Shown: in pieces, positions 39,803 through 52,587 of the stretch
Numbering within the stretch: the first letter of the stretch is position 1
Layout of the letters: each line of letters starts with the position of its first letter
DNA from: Sycobia sp. Sy_11
Taxonomy: Eukaryota; Arthropoda; Insecta; Hymenoptera; Epichrysomallidae
DNA: 64,000 nucleotides
Direction: 5' to 3'
NCBI GenBank assembly: GCA_018907035.1
Contig: JACCIC010000218.1
Coordinates: 242,001-306,000 of the forward strand
Translations under genes and position numbers: made by a program
The notes under the pieces: model-generated
Databases searched by the model: none
What the model was told of the DNA's origin: nothing
What the model saw: the letters and a program-made list of their open reading frames with translations, nothing else

Positions 39803-41177
39803 ATATATCCATCGTCTATATCATATTATGTAAGGGCAAAATTCTCTTACGAATGAATTACTTTGTTTATAATATATTTTACGATCTGATAAATTTAGTT
39901 GAAAACAAATTTGAGTCCCGATGAAAACTTTTATATACACGGGTCTTGTATAATAGAAATAACTTAACATAGAAATGCTAATTTAAATCATATACTTAGA
40001 CAGGCACGAGCTTGATGGTACTTTTTTTTACATTGAAAAGGCCCCGTTGACCCAACTCAGTGTGACTAGTTTCTTATAAATCCGAATTAAGAAAATCGCT
40101 CGTCCTCGTTGGGCATCGCTAAGAGCCCTTTTGACACACCGACATTTGCTCGTTCGATACATTATACAGCTCGCATTTTTACTTTAATCCCATATGGAAT
40201 TAGGTGCAACAACATTTAGAATGATGGGAAATTCGAGACATAGGTTTTTAGCTTATATTCGTGGCGTTATTAGTTTATATGACGAATTTATATTAGCGGC
40301 GATGTAAATGATATAGACTCTTTGGCCAGGCAAGAGATCAAAGCTAATGCGATAAATCACAATCAACATAATCGATCGCCGATAGATAGATTTTAAATTT
40401 TCAAACTGACATAATAATTTGCTTATTGCTGTTACGAAATGTAAAATAGTCGAGATATGCGAACTGCTTTGTATTAATTAAGTTTATTTGTCGATATAAT
40501 TTTTACGTGATTTCATTTTAACGGTGATTGTTACTTGATAAGTTATTATAAAAACATTTATAATTTTTCCCTTACATATACAAATAAGAACGAAATTATT
40601 TATCTTAATAATAATCCATGCACCTTTTGATTTCTAGTAATATACACGTATTAATCGTTCGAGAGAAAACCTAATAATTTTATTATACTTGAATTGAACA
40701 GCCTGAAATTTTTCTAAAAAAAAGAAGAACAAAAAAAGCCAACGAGAATACTCACTGAATCAACTTCGAGAATCGAAAATCGTCAAAGAGCGTATTTGAG
40801 GCTTTAATCGCGCGAAATACATATTCGAACAATTGACCAGCCATTTTTCTTTAAATATCTTTTATATTACAAAAATACGCTGACATCAATACTTAGCGTT
40901 CGAGAAAATTTTACGATAAAATTGTGAGCATGAGCACGCGGTGGTTTTCTTTGAGTATCGAGAGCGCCGCACAGGCTGATAAGTTTTACAAAGCTTCCTT
41001 CGAAAGTTCATTCTATAATAAGTTGCTATAATTATTTCAAAATTATTAAGCAGCTCAGAACGAACTTTTGTTGTGTTCTTTTTTGTTCTCTGTACACTAA
41101 TTTATATAGTGTAATAAGTCATATAATACGAATATTTATATTTAATGAGAATTATTCATTTTTAATCATTTTTACAG

Positions 41178-41298
41178 ATACACGGTGTACTATCTGCAAA
41201 AGTTCGAGAGCGATAAATGGTACCCGAGCGATGAGGCGGGAGGGGGCCCATTTGGCAAAGTAAAGGACGATCACTGTTCGCAGGACGATTACTACTGA
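41178..41298 (+). CDS. Terminal exon E with stop codon
   Basis: The acceptor TTTTTACAG is at 41176-41177. The first A completes an AGA Arg codon with the AG ending exon D. The exon then reads YTVYYLQKFESDKWYPSDEA, followed by a Gly-rich turn, FGKVKDDHCSQDDYY and TGA at 41296-41298. The aromatic-rich C-terminus looks like a conserved ordered segment and is the best query for homologue searches. The intron before it is about 3.9 kb and holds (AT)n and (AC)n arrays. I do not recognise the family. Confidence 0.8.
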
Positions 41299-41363
41299 CG
41301 ACGGGCGCGCTTGTGCGCGTTATACTCTAACTTCTTGTGTACGAAGAAAAGAGGATGCAAAGA

Positions 41364-41366
<3 letters not shown>

Positions 41367-41408
<42 letters not shown>

Positions 41409-41538
41409 TTATCTAGAGTAAAGTGAAAAGGAGGTCGAGCCTGGCCGTATAATAATATATAAGTGATCTTTTGTAAGAAAAGAATAATAAGGAGTGAACG
41501 GAAAGCATATACTCGAGTGATCCTCTATAATGTGGATC

Positions 41539-41589
<51 letters not shown>
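41367..41589. repeat. Two (AT)n arrays in the probable 3' UTR
   Basis: Arrays at 41367-41401 and 41542-41589, between the stop codon and the AATAAA at 41617. Confidence 0.95.
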
Positions 41590-41595
<6 letters not shown>

Positions 41596-41616
41596 TGTAT
41601 ACATATATATGCATAT

Positions 41617-41622
41617 AATAAA
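41617..41622 (+). promoter_or_regulatory. Candidate polyadenylation signal AATAAA
   Basis: AATAAA lies about 320 bases after the stop of exon E. The implied 3' UTR would include the two (AT)n arrays at 41367-41401 and 41542-41589. A second AATAAA is near 41880. Confidence 0.45.
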
Positions 41623-42182
41623 GAAAATTTTTTTTTCATGCGCTTTTGTTAACTGCGAAAGCTTACGAAACTACATATAGATACACATCGAGTTTCACGG
41701 ATTATACATTCCTGTTTCTTTTTCCTTTATCTCCTGCTTTCTTCTCACTTTTGCCAGTAAATTTACAGTTTTTTCTTTATAGCGAATATCAGAGACAATA
41801 TTTTGTTTTATACCGTAATAATTATTCCTTAGTTAATTATACGCTCTATTGTAAAAGCATATTATCGCTTTTATTTTTCAATAAATCCTGATAATGCATA
41901 TTGATAAGTTTAACTGCTTCTATAGATATATAAATATATAATGACATAATTTAATATACATAATACTGACAATAACGATGCGCGATTTGGCCGAACTTAC
42001 GTGGAGAACCGCGGAAGTCGACTAAGTACTGCAAATTGGCATTGCAAATTGAGACGCGCGCTCCACAACGTCTATACGACGGACGGCGCAAACACGCCAA
42101 GAGTTCGGTGCATTTGTTGAATAGCTAATGAGCCCTCGGTGTATTGACTTAGGATCGACGTGTCCTAGGACCTTTTCGCTTC

Positions 42183-42184
<2 letters not shown>

Positions 42185-42241
<57 letters not shown>
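42185..42241. repeat. (AT)n microsatellite
   Basis: Uninterrupted AT dinucleotides. Confidence 0.95.
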
Positions 42242-42243
<2 letters not shown>

Positions 42244-42471
42244 TAATTTCAACAGGACAGAGAGAAATCAAATAAAATGGAAAGATGAGAGGATTCGAAC
42301 GCCATTTTATGGATAGAAATTGCTTTTAAGTCGCCTATTTAAGTTCTATTTAACGTTTTGTGAAGTAAAAAAAGATGAGATTTATGCACATCCGTATTAA
42401 TTTTATACTGTAATCGATGCTCTTCAAATTAGCGATTTTCATATGGATTCATTTATTAGCAGAATAAATAT

Positions 42472-42474
<3 letters not shown>

Positions 42475-42514
<40 letters not shown>
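42475..42514. repeat. (AT)n microsatellite
   Basis: Uninterrupted AT dinucleotides. Confidence 0.95.
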
Positions 42515-42516
<2 letters not shown>

Positions 42517-42769
42517 CTCCATTGTAACTCTTGATTGATGCATATGTATACAGCCACATATATGCAAATACTGAATGTATTCAATTCCGATCAAATCGCA
42601 CAAAAAAGAGGAATATCGGATAATTTTCGACGTATAAAACGAGCAGAGAAAATTTTGAGGCATTGATCATAATCAACGGGTTGCGGATGCTGCGGTGCCC
42701 CTGAGCTCAATTAATAATGGAGTCGCGATGCAATGAAGGCGCGTTCGCGCTTGCTCAACACCGACGCAC

Positions 42770-42974
42770 TATATATATATATATATATATATAAGCTTGC
42801 TTTACCGAATTCATATAAGGCGGGATCTTTCAGCGTTTAACTTTGATTAAAATGTGCGCATACGAGCGGTACTCTTGATTAAAACTTAGAAAATCAATTT
42901 TCCCCCAGAGAGCGAGAGAAAGAGAGAAAGAAAGAGGATGGGTGAGAGAGAGAGAGAGAGAGAGCGACAGAGAG

Positions 42975-43008
<34 letters not shown>
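42770..43008. repeat. (AT)n followed by interrupted (GA)n
   Basis: A short AT array at 42770-42794 and a long GA array with GCGAC and GGC interruptions at 42905-43008. Confidence 0.9.
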
Positions 43009-43009
<1 letters not shown>

Positions 43010-44054
43010 CGCATAAAAAAGGGGCGCCAGCTCTCCTCCGCCTCCCACCTTCGCCAGTCCGGTTCTATAAAATATATTCCAATTAGCCAAAGTACTCGAA
43101 CTTAATTCTGTATCGTTCGCAAAAATTATGCCAAAGAAAAGAATAATGTCGTTAAGAATTAAGAAAGCGTAAATTTATCCATTCATAAGTTCGTAAATGT
43201 TAAGAATAGTTGTGTTTTGAAATAAACGTCCTGTAAGGCAATTGTCGATAGTGACACTATTCGTGATAATTGAAATAAATCACGATTTTTTTAAATATCC
43301 AATAAATGCCACTATTTCGTAATTTACATTTATATTTATTGATTATTGAATTTATATAATATTTTATGTTTGAATATATAAAAATAATATAAGATTTGCA
43401 TTTCCAAAGCTGAAATTTATATTCCCCAAAATATTTATAAAATACTTTTAAAATATTTTTCTAAACCTTTTCTAAACTGAAAAATGGTTTCATAAAATAT
43501 TTATTTTTAGATTATAAAATATAGCAAATATATCAATAAATGGTAATAAAAGAATTTTTAAAGAATCATTGTTAAATATTTTAAATATATTGCTTTCTAT
43601 CTCACTCGTCGATCGATTGTATAGTTGATAAAGATTATAATATTTATAAATTTTAGTTAATTCTATGTAAAATATCATCTGTATCAATTTAAAATAATGT
43701 ATTGAAATGGTTAATAACTATATTGTGAAAAGTATTAAATAATTTTTTAATTATTATATATCGAGGTACAGTAGCTATCGGTGAACTAATCAAGAATAGT
43801 AATAGGATGGCGAAAACTACGTTTCGAAATCCTTACGATAATTTTTTTCTTTTTTTAACAAATTAAAATATTAATTTGGTCAAAAAAACTACTTACGTCA
43901 TACAAATACATCAATTTTCTATCAATAATAAAATTTTGATTTACTTTTAACAATAAAATAACTTTGAGATAAGTATGTTGAAAGCCCTTATTCCAAATTA
44001 TCCCCTACTGGTTCAACTACCTCATATAAACATCGTATTTTTGTTAAACCCCTC

Positions 44055-44059
<5 letters not shown>

Positions 44060-44109
<50 letters not shown>

Positions 44110-44213
44110 GTAAATATAATGCGGGGAAAATTTTGTCCGCCCTTGAGTTTAGGTCGAGCAACGCATCGATTTTTCCCCCAGCTTCTGGTGTTCTTGCTAC
44201 ATATGATACGGCT

Positions 44214-44256
<43 letters not shown>
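44060..44256. repeat. (AT)n and (GA)n microsatellites
   Basis: AT at 44060-44107 and GA at 44216-44256. Confidence 0.95.
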
Positions 44257-44258
<2 letters not shown>

Positions 44259-44434
44259 TGTAAAAAGGGAAAAATCACTCAAGCGTGCCACACGCGATAC
44301 TCGACTCCGCGGCCGTCGAGAAAAAGAGGGCCGAGACCGAAAGCAAGAAAAGTCCGAAGATCGCCCGATCGGTCGCATTGCACTTCTCTGATGTGTCCAA
44401 AGTGCGCTTGCGCTAAGTTTCATTTTACGCCCAG

Positions 44435-44435
<1 letters not shown>

Positions 44436-44475
<40 letters not shown>
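44436..44475. repeat. (AT)n microsatellite
   Basis: AT dinucleotides followed by TTTA and GTAT variants. Confidence 0.95.
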
Positions 44476-44478
<3 letters not shown>

Positions 44479-44991
44479 TTATTTATGAATGTATGTACGT
44501 ATATATGTATGTATGTGTACGTATGGCTTGGCTCCGAAGCCAGAAGTAGATTTTCCAAGGATCACACGCGGAATTTCGCACTATTTCCTCGTTTTCAGGA
44601 GGTCACCGCCAAGAATGGGACTATATATATATATAAATAGTATTGAATATCGTCGCTGTTTTATAACTCCGGCAGAGTGCACACTTATTGTTAGAATTAT
44701 TGTAATGCTATAATACGGTTTAAGCTTCTATTCTTTATTTGTATATACAAAAAAATCTGAGCGCAAGATAAAGTATTATATTTCTCTTGATTAACATCGT
44801 AAAATTATCAACTTATTTAATGAATTTATTTTATATATATCATCTACAAAGAAGTAAAATTGTATGAAAAATGTATGTTTTCACATGTATCTTTATTATT
44901 CAGAGTAATAAATTGAAAAAAGACATGGTTAAATTCCAATAAACTATTAAATTATTATTTGTTTTTTAATGAAATAAAGTTTTGTATAACA

Positions 44992-45064
44992 TCCAGTAAA
45001 TAATTACCTGATTTAATTATAATCGTTAGTTGGATATAATAAAAATTTCATTTTTTCCAGTGTA
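44992..45064. mobile_element. Possible truncated copy of the TACACTG MITE
   Basis: The segment ends TTTTTTCCAGTGTA at 45051-45064, identical to the right end of the 19415-19659 element, and begins near CCAGTAAATAATTACC. No matching left end was found. Confidence 0.35.
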
Positions 45065-45444
45065 CAATGCACTTTTGTCCTTGTATAATAACTAAATGTA
45101 TTTGGAACACTAGGTATAATATTCCCCTTTTTATTCGCATAGACCGATTAAATCAGGAAAAAATCTTAATTAAATGCTAGAATTTATAAGGTTACTTTTG
45201 CAAAAATTAATTTATTATAAATCAATGTTGTATACGATCTAAGATATTACTACATGCTTGTACGAGCAAAAGTAGCGTTGTATGCGCCAACGGAGCTAAT
45301 TTCAACCATATTGCTTCTCTCTTAAATTTGATTTGTATGATTGTAATTAATACATATATCATGTGCATCTAACCTTTATGGTGCATAATATAAAAGAATT
45401 AGTTACAAGTTAAAAGCAAAATGTTTACTACTTAAAAAACAGTA

Positions 45445-45448
<4 letters not shown>

Positions 45449-45491
<43 letters not shown>
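45449..45491. repeat. (AT)n microsatellite
   Basis: Uninterrupted AT dinucleotides. Confidence 0.95.
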
Positions 45492-45494
<3 letters not shown>

Positions 45495-45805
45495 TCCCAC
45501 CTTACTTCTTGCAGATTAATGTATTTGAAAAATGAGCTCGCCGTCATTCTGTGCCATTTCCTACGCGCTCTCATTTAAAATTAAACAGAAAGTCGTTTAT
45601 CATGTGCTCCATTGGAAATATATATTTGCATAAACAAGGTTTAGCTTGCCAAAGTTTTAAGAGGATTAAATGATGCGTGTGTATAGGTGTGTAAAAATTT
45701 AAGCAATGGGGAAAAGAAGATAAAACGTTATACAACGTTCACAATTTTTACGAAGTTTGTTTATTAAAAACATTTTATAATAATCCTCCACTCTCTGTCT
45801 CTCTC

Positions 45806-45808
<3 letters not shown>

Positions 45809-45872
<64 letters not shown>
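45809..45872. repeat. (TC)n microsatellite
   Basis: About 32 TC units, among the longest TC arrays in the window. Confidence 0.95.
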
Positions 45873-45877
<5 letters not shown>

Positions 45878-47148
45878 ATCTCCCTATCTTTTAATAAATG
45901 TAAAAATAATTTGAATACTGTAAATTTGAGCATTGGTCGAAATAATTTAAAGTCCATTTTGTTCTAATTAAATTTTTTTTTAAATTTTTGTGTATGCAAA
46001 ATATTGCACTGCTTCACTTAACTAAAAAAGCATATATTCGTATTCGATTCATTAAATTATCAAAATTAATATTTTGAATAAATTACCATTCTCGGAGAAA
46101 GAGATTCTTTATTATTCTTGTTTACATTATTTCTACATATACTTCGCTGTAAGTTTATTATATCCAAATGTTTTATTTACATCCTCATTACTCAAAATAA
46201 AATTATACCCTTTATATAATATTCTCTGAAAATTTTTTGTCAACGAGTCTGTCTCAACCTTGACCATCCTTAATTAAGTATATGAAGAAGAAATGTGAAC
46301 GATCACGACTATAAGCGAAATATTAACAATCAATGTCCAGTGATATTGGTCGAGAGATTCCATCCATTATTTTCAACAAACAATTTTTGCACTGTGTTTC
46401 AAACTCTGCAGTATAAGATTTTGATGGTTTGGATGAACTTCATTAATTTTGCGAGGAGTCTATATATATATGCATACATGTCTTGTTAATTGTGCTTTCA
46501 GAGAGTTGCGCATATCATCGAGTATTCCCCTGTGTATCCCGAAACTGATCAAACTTGCATCAAAGACATATTATATGAAGCTGATGATAAAAGAAGCATA
46601 TAAGTTTGATGTAATTCGTATTAAATTTTTATATTCACCGATTGCACGTGCGTAAATATCTAAACAATTATATCAATGTCAGTGAGAATAGATGAGGAAT
46701 TTAAAAGTAATGTAATTTATGAAAATATTGTTTAAAAAAAGGAAAAAAATTGGTCTATATTTATGGCACGAAGTTCGGTCGAAAAATATATTTAAAAAAA
46801 AACAGCCATGGTAAATTTAATACTATTATGAATTATAAAAGCATTAAACGTGAATATTCTATTTAATAAATCCTTTATGATTGTATTTTATAATTTTATG
46901 GGATAAATAATTCTTTTAGATCAAACGAGATATCAAAATGATTTATCTATAATTGACTTTATTTCTGGAAAATATTTGTAAAGCTGCTTATACTAGTGAA
47001 AAATTCATATTTGTTTCAAATTATAAGTAATGTATCAAATAAAATTTATTATATAAAAGAAATTTATGACAGAAAAGCAGTATAAAATTAATACAAAAAA
47101 TTATATAAGTGAATATGCGTGCGATGTATTCTTACATACATAATATAT

Positions 47149-47150
<2 letters not shown>

Positions 47151-47213
<63 letters not shown>
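47151..47213. repeat. (AT)n microsatellite
   Basis: About 31 AT units. Confidence 0.95.
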
Positions 47214-47215
<2 letters not shown>

Positions 47216-47790
47216 GTGAACGCGAAAAGCCATCGAAAGCATTCAACGTATTAACGACGCTTTTACGCGGGATAACTGAATTTGTATGCCCTTTTATGAA
47301 AAATAATAAGTTAACGGGGCAGAAACGACATTGACGCATCGACGGAAAATCGCAGCGTTTCTTTTGTTATTTTTATTGCACCCACTCACGTAAGCGGGGC
47401 AAACTTCTTTCTTGTCTATAAATATCTAGAAGCAATAATAAAAAAAAACACCGAGCAACGTAAAGAAGTCAGAATTCATTGGTTATTTCCAAAAGACGAA
47501 GATTATTTTTTTTCTTCAAGTTAATTACTCTAATATATATTTTGTCTCTGTATACGGATTTTTATATATTGTACTAATTTGTTTTTATATTGCTTAAATT
47601 AGTTTTATATGGATAAAATTGTAATCTACTAAATCTGATCAGTTATCTATCGTGTAACTATCACAAAACTATCGTAAAGCTGGTATCAGGGTGTAACTTA
47701 GCGATTCAGTTAAGCACATGAAGTAATTAATTGTTTCAAACAATAATTTTCACCGATATAAAAAGAATAATGTTAAAATGACAGACATAA

Positions 47791-47796
<6 letters not shown>

Positions 47797-47835
<39 letters not shown>
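47797..47835. repeat. (AT)n microsatellite
   Basis: Uninterrupted AT dinucleotides. Confidence 0.95.
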
Positions 47836-47837
<2 letters not shown>

Positions 47838-47888
47838 TATAGGCTATTTGAATAAGACAACCACACTTTTCAATTAGGCTATAATTAG

Positions 47889-47922
47889 GCGAGCAAAAAA
47901 TTTACGCGAGCAAAAAATTTCA
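47889..47922. repeat. Two tandem copies of a 17-bp unit
   Basis: GCGAGCAAAAAATTT is repeated with period 17 at 47889 and 47906. Confidence 0.7.
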
Positions 47923-48738
47923 TTATATATTCTTTCGCAAAATCTTGGCGAAATAAAAGTTGTAAAACTTGGAAGGTTCCTCGAGGTAGGTTCGCTTCAG
48001 CTCTTTTCACTCGCGGTTGTAATTGTAATTATTGAAGCGCTTCCAACCGTTAACGTCCAAACTTTGGTCGAAAAATCATTGGTTAACATCGTGGCAGCCA
48101 TTTTGTTAACGATAAAGATGTGTATTCGAACCAATCGCGCGCAGCTATGTGTGTGTACCTATGTGTAGGCACCTGTTCCCGCGAACCGCGCAGAATTTTG
48201 CCAAGAACGAAAGCCTTTTCAACGGTGTAGATTCGCGCATTTATTTTATGTACAGATATTTCCTACATTATTCTTCTCGATTTTTAATCCCATTATACTT
48301 CCTGTCTTTTACAAAGAGTTACGAAACCACTTCCGCCCGACTATAAAGAATTTCTAACTTTTTGAAACACTTTTATAAACGCCGCTCTCGTCCGTTTTTC
48401 GCCCCCCTCCAACTTGCTGCGGAAATTTCTCTATATGCATACTTCATTTTCTTGTGAAATAAACGTAAATCTCAACTTTTATCCCGATTTCATTATATAT
48501 ATATTCTACATCCATACAATAATATAGTACGGCATGAATATCGTTATTTCCTGAATAATTTGCTGTATATTCCTTGAATGGAATAAGAATGTCATGATCA
48601 GAGATGAGGGTTGAAAAGAACATCTTTCAGAAGAAACGGATTTGTATCGGCGGAAATATAAGTAGTATATAGGTACAATGAGCAATTCACCGATTCAATA
48701 AAAGGTATATATATGTAATCGTTTTTTCGTGTTTTTTT

Positions 48739-48990
48739 TTATTCTTTTCTCATCGTCAGATGGTGAATCATTTCCGGACTTTGATTGATTGTGTAAGATA
48801 AATTAACTCCTCCAATGGACGGCGTAGATGGAGATTCCCTAACGATAAAATAAGAAAATAGAAAGCTTTGATCAGAAGGCAATTCATAGGTGAAAAGTAC
48901 ACGATAACGAATTAAGGCGGGTACACGGACCGCCTTTAAAAGTGCAAAATAAAAAAGGAGCATTGAAAATACAATGAATACATCTTGCAT
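48739..48990 (-). CDS. Low-confidence small ORF with signal-peptide-like start
   Basis: An 83-codon ORF from an ATG at 48990 with A at -3. The N-terminus (DVFIVFSMLLFYFALLKA) is hydrophobic and resembles a signal peptide or membrane anchor. The rest is non-repetitive and contains ELPSDQSFLFSYFIVRE and an NLS sequon. No homology is recognised. In AT-rich DNA an ORF of this length can arise by chance. Confidence 0.2.
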   Translation of the reverse strand: MQDVFIVFSMLLFYFALLKAVRVPALIRYRVLFTYELPSDQSFLFSYFIVRESPSTPSIGGVNLSYTINQSPEMIHHLTMRKE

Positions 48991-49934
48991 ATTGAAAATT
49001 TATCTTTTCAAGTATAAGAGGACATTAGTAGCTAGAATTTCAGTGGTTCAAAGCCTCTTTAAATTCAGACTTATTGAAGCTATAGCAAGAAGTACGTTGA
49101 AATTTCTATTTCAGTTACCGTAGTATTCTCAGGGAAGCGAAAGCCGAGCCAGCTCAATTGTGGGGATTTTTTAGTTAAATACAATTCTTGCGCTACGAGT
49201 AGAGGAAATTCAATTTGGACGGATTGTGAAAATAATGGAAATATAATTATTTGAGGATTAGTGAATAATTCGCTGGGAAATCAGTGATGTGCACAAGCAA
49301 CTTTATTGTACGTGCTCGCTAATAGCTAACGATATGTACGTATATTAAAAACGATAAATTTTGCATTGACACGAGCAATAAAATGTGGCATATCGCAAAA
49401 AATTGGCATATACTATTCGAAATTTTGCTATGGAAATATCTAAGAATTTAGACGCGCGAATTTTCGTCGCGATAATTTCAATTCCTCGCCTGTCGTCTCA
49501 AACATCGAGTCGCGCTACTTTCCCCCGCTCCTCGTCAGTTCTGCATTACCCATTGTCGCGAAATAAATTGTGCCGGTGTCCGTTCGGGACGCCTATATGG
49601 AAAGTATGCACTTCGACATATTTTAAATTTTATTTTCATTTTTTATCTATTTATCGCAATGTAAAACTCGCCCCCCCCTCCTTCATTGACTACCCGTGAT
49701 CCATATGTAATTTACACTCTCATGACCGAATCTTGGCGTGATCCTAAAATCCAATTTTTCGTCACTTTGAGTTTTCCGCGGCTGATATTAATCCGTGTTC
49801 AGAGTCTTTGTTTAATTTATACAATTTTCTATCCTTCATAATGCCCCACGCGTTCTACGAATGTTTGTACAAATAAATCCGCGTTTGCACAAGTTTTCTC
49901 GCACACAAGATCTCGGAAAATATATAAGTCTTCG

Positions 49935-49939
<5 letters not shown>

Positions 49940-49988
<49 letters not shown>
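49940..49988. repeat. (AT)n microsatellite
   Basis: Uninterrupted AT dinucleotides. Confidence 0.95.
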
Positions 49989-49990
<2 letters not shown>

Positions 49991-50477
49991 CACTCGCTAA
50001 TTGATAAAGCCGACTGGTAAGTGTCGAAGTTATCGTGGGCGGGTGGGTGCTGGCGAGCATAAATCACGAAAAAGCCCACGCGGTGTGACTTTGAGCAAAC
50101 ACACCCAGCGGGGCTGGCGTCGCAGTTCCCGTGGGAGGATCGCGATGTAACATCCCCTGCTCGAGATCCGAGATTGTCGCGGGTCGCGTTGCGCGCAAGA
50201 TTCGACGGTATGCGCGAGCGCATGTATTGTATATGCACGGGCGAGGAACCGTCCGGTCGATTTCCGCCGTACGGGATAAAATTTCGTAAGAGTACATTTC
50301 GTCGAGAGTTGCGAGAGAGATAATGATTAATGGATGAACGGGCGCGAGCGGACGAAGATGATCGAATGGGAATGGTTGACCTTAGATGCGTGGGGAGGGG
50401 GTGTTTAATCTAGCTTACGAAACGGGACTGTTGGCTTTATGGGGGGTAATTTTTTGAAAATCTATACGTTCCTAGTT

Positions 50478-50539
50478 TACACACACACACGCACACACAC
50501 ACACACACACACGCACACACACATGCACACGCACACGCA

Positions 50540-50571
<32 letters not shown>

Positions 50572-50577
50572 CACACA
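50478..50577. repeat. Interrupted (AC)n / (ACGC)n array
   Basis: AC repeats with periodic G substitutions, including a run of GCAC tetramers in the middle. Confidence 0.95.
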
Positions 50578-51641
50578 TACATGCATGTATACATACACGC
50601 TCTAAATAAATGAATCGGTGAAGATTTTAGGATATTAAATTATAAGATATGTATCCTATCTAATAAAATAAGCTAAAGCGATTGAGTATTCTTGTTGCTA
50701 TATTTGGTTTTTGCCCGAAATAATTTAGACAAAATCACTGTTTATCTTTAATTTAAGAGTCATCTCAAACTGCATTCTTCACTGATTCTCAATCTTTCAC
50801 TATGCATTGTTTCTATCATTGATTATTCCCTGGAAAACTAATCCATTCAAATCTATGATTTCGTTGAAACTATTAATTGTTTCTCGTACGCCTACTTCTT
50901 TTTTAAAAATTTTAAATTTCGTTTCTTTATTTTATAAAGAAACTCATTATAGTTTATTAATTATATTACCAACTAATGATTATAACAAAGAAAAAAAATT
51001 TTTTTAAATAAGTATATTAAAATTACTTAAGCATTTTGTCAAAATAGCTTCTAGTGTTTCGATATAGTTCGGTATAATAGATGCAGTGGTCATTGTTACA
51101 AATTGTTTTATATCTTATAGATAGTACGAATAATCGAAGACGGATTACTATACTTTTTCATAAATGCATCGATAATGAAAAATTTTTGAAATCCGTTTTT
51201 ATTAAAATGCCCGAGAAAATTCCATATATTAAATTTTTCATATAAAAGGATCAGGATGAAATTTAAAATTGCTCTCTTTAAACCGAAAAGTAATTAGTCG
51301 TTTAAAAAATCGTCTTTATTATCAACAGCGTATCCTGAAACAAGTATTATAATATATAATAATTTTATTATTTATTTATTAAGAAATTAATTATAATCCA
51401 GAGCTAAGGATAAAATTGAATTTTGAATTTTATATACTCTCGCGTAACAAGAAGCGCAATACGCGTGAAATATTTCATTATCTGTTTCATTTATCATAAA
51501 TATTTTATCTATCAGTTGTTTTCAATTGCTTTATCAGTACGTCATTTAGACTATTTTTGTATATTTATCGATGCAAATACGCGGCTTTCATAATTCGGGT
51601 AGCCTCTATTACTGTTTGAAAAACGATGCAAAATAAATAAT

Positions 51642-51645
<4 letters not shown>

Positions 51646-51732
<87 letters not shown>
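51646..51732. repeat. (GT)n microsatellite
   Basis: About 43 uninterrupted GT units. Confidence 0.95.
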
Positions 51733-51737
<5 letters not shown>

Positions 51738-51998
51738 TTCCAAGAATCTCAGATTAAATTTAATCATTTCTGAATATTTGACTATACATAAAAAAGCAAG
51801 TACCTGCGAATAAATTTAATTTTTCGAAAGAATTTCTTGCTCTAATTTTAAATATTCAATTTCGAAGCTTTTCTCCTTACCTTATTTATTATTCGTGTGC
51901 AGTTGCAACAAGAAGATAAAAAAAAATTTGGCGTTCTCCGAAGGAATTTCTCAAATTCTGGCTGACACAACGGTATGCGATCGAGAATTCGAAGCATC

Positions 51999-51999
<1 letters not shown>

Positions 52000-52051
<52 letters not shown>
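52000..52051. repeat. (AT)n microsatellite
   Basis: Uninterrupted AT dinucleotides. Confidence 0.95.
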
Positions 52052-52052
<1 letters not shown>

Positions 52053-52213
52053 ATAAAATCGAGTTATTCTATAGCATGGCCTACGCACTTAAATATAAGT
52101 CTATTGAGGACAATTAATTAATTTGTAAGAACACAAAAAAACTTGAAACAGAGAATTAAGGTGGCGACACTGCTATAGAGTGACAAATCTCTAAACTGAC
52201 AGACAGTAAAAAT

Positions 52214-52462
52214 TCAATTTGCAGAAAAATTCGTTTTTCCTATATTATTATCTGTATTTATATAGATACATAACTGATTAGCATCAAAAACAAAATCGAA
52301 TTTGAGAAAAATTAGAAAAGCACGTGTTCTCATGTGCTTAATAATAATTAATTCGTTGTTAAAACTATTAAAACGACCATTTTCTTCAAGAAAACGTTTT
52401 CCTTCCATTGCTGAAATTAAAAATTCATCCACTTCAGAGATCGCTTCCACGAAAATTTCCAC
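52214..52462 (-). CDS. Low-confidence ORF or exon-like segment
   Basis: An open - strand frame with a non-repetitive, charged sequence including EAISEVDEFLISAMEGKRF and NNELIIIKHMRTRAF. There is no good upstream ATG. An internal acceptor-like TTTTAATTTCAG falls just before the ATG of AMEGK. No family is recognised. It may be a transposon remnant or chance. Confidence 0.2.
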   Translation of the reverse strand: MEIFVEAISEVDEFLISAMEGKRFLEENGRFNSFNNELIIIKHMRTRAFLIFLKFDFVFDANQLCIYINTDNNIGKTNFSAN

Positions 52463-52529
52463 TTTCTTAATTAATATTATGCGCGTTAATTATATAAATC
52501 GCTTAAACTAAATACTACGGATTGATATT

Positions 52530-52545
52530 ATATATATATATATAT

Positions 52546-52585
<40 letters not shown>
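52530..52585. repeat. (AT)n microsatellite with ACAC interruption
   Basis: AT dinucleotides split by ACACAT. Confidence 0.95.

Positions 52586-52587
<2 letters not shown>

Larger units (their letters stand above)
37260..41177 (+). other. Intron of about 3.9 kb between exons D and E
   Basis: Flanked by GTAAGG and TTTTTACAG. The interior is AT-rich with no coding character. It holds (AT)n at 38588-38637, 39482-39533 and 39748-39799 and an alternating purine-pyrimidine CG/CA tract at 38838-38893. No exon or transposon is recognised inside. Confidence 0.6.
42242..48738. other. Gene-poor, microsatellite-rich
   Basis: No exon recognised. The open frames here are dinucleotide-repeat translations or featureless. 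Confidence 0.5.
48991..52213. other. Gene-poor; CpG-rich around 49990-50400
   Basis: No exon recognised. Confidence 0.45.

Noticed and set aside
42280..42345. tRNA-like T-arm sequence (GTTCGAATCC) on the - strand with a CTTAAAA loop upstream
   Set aside because: The T-stem bases do not pair and no acceptor, D or anticodon stem closes, so a cloverleaf cannot be drawn.
48050..48150. CCAAT-like and GCAGCCATTTTG motifs as a possible promoter
   Set aside because: Short motifs only, with no transcript start or adjacent coding exon recognised.
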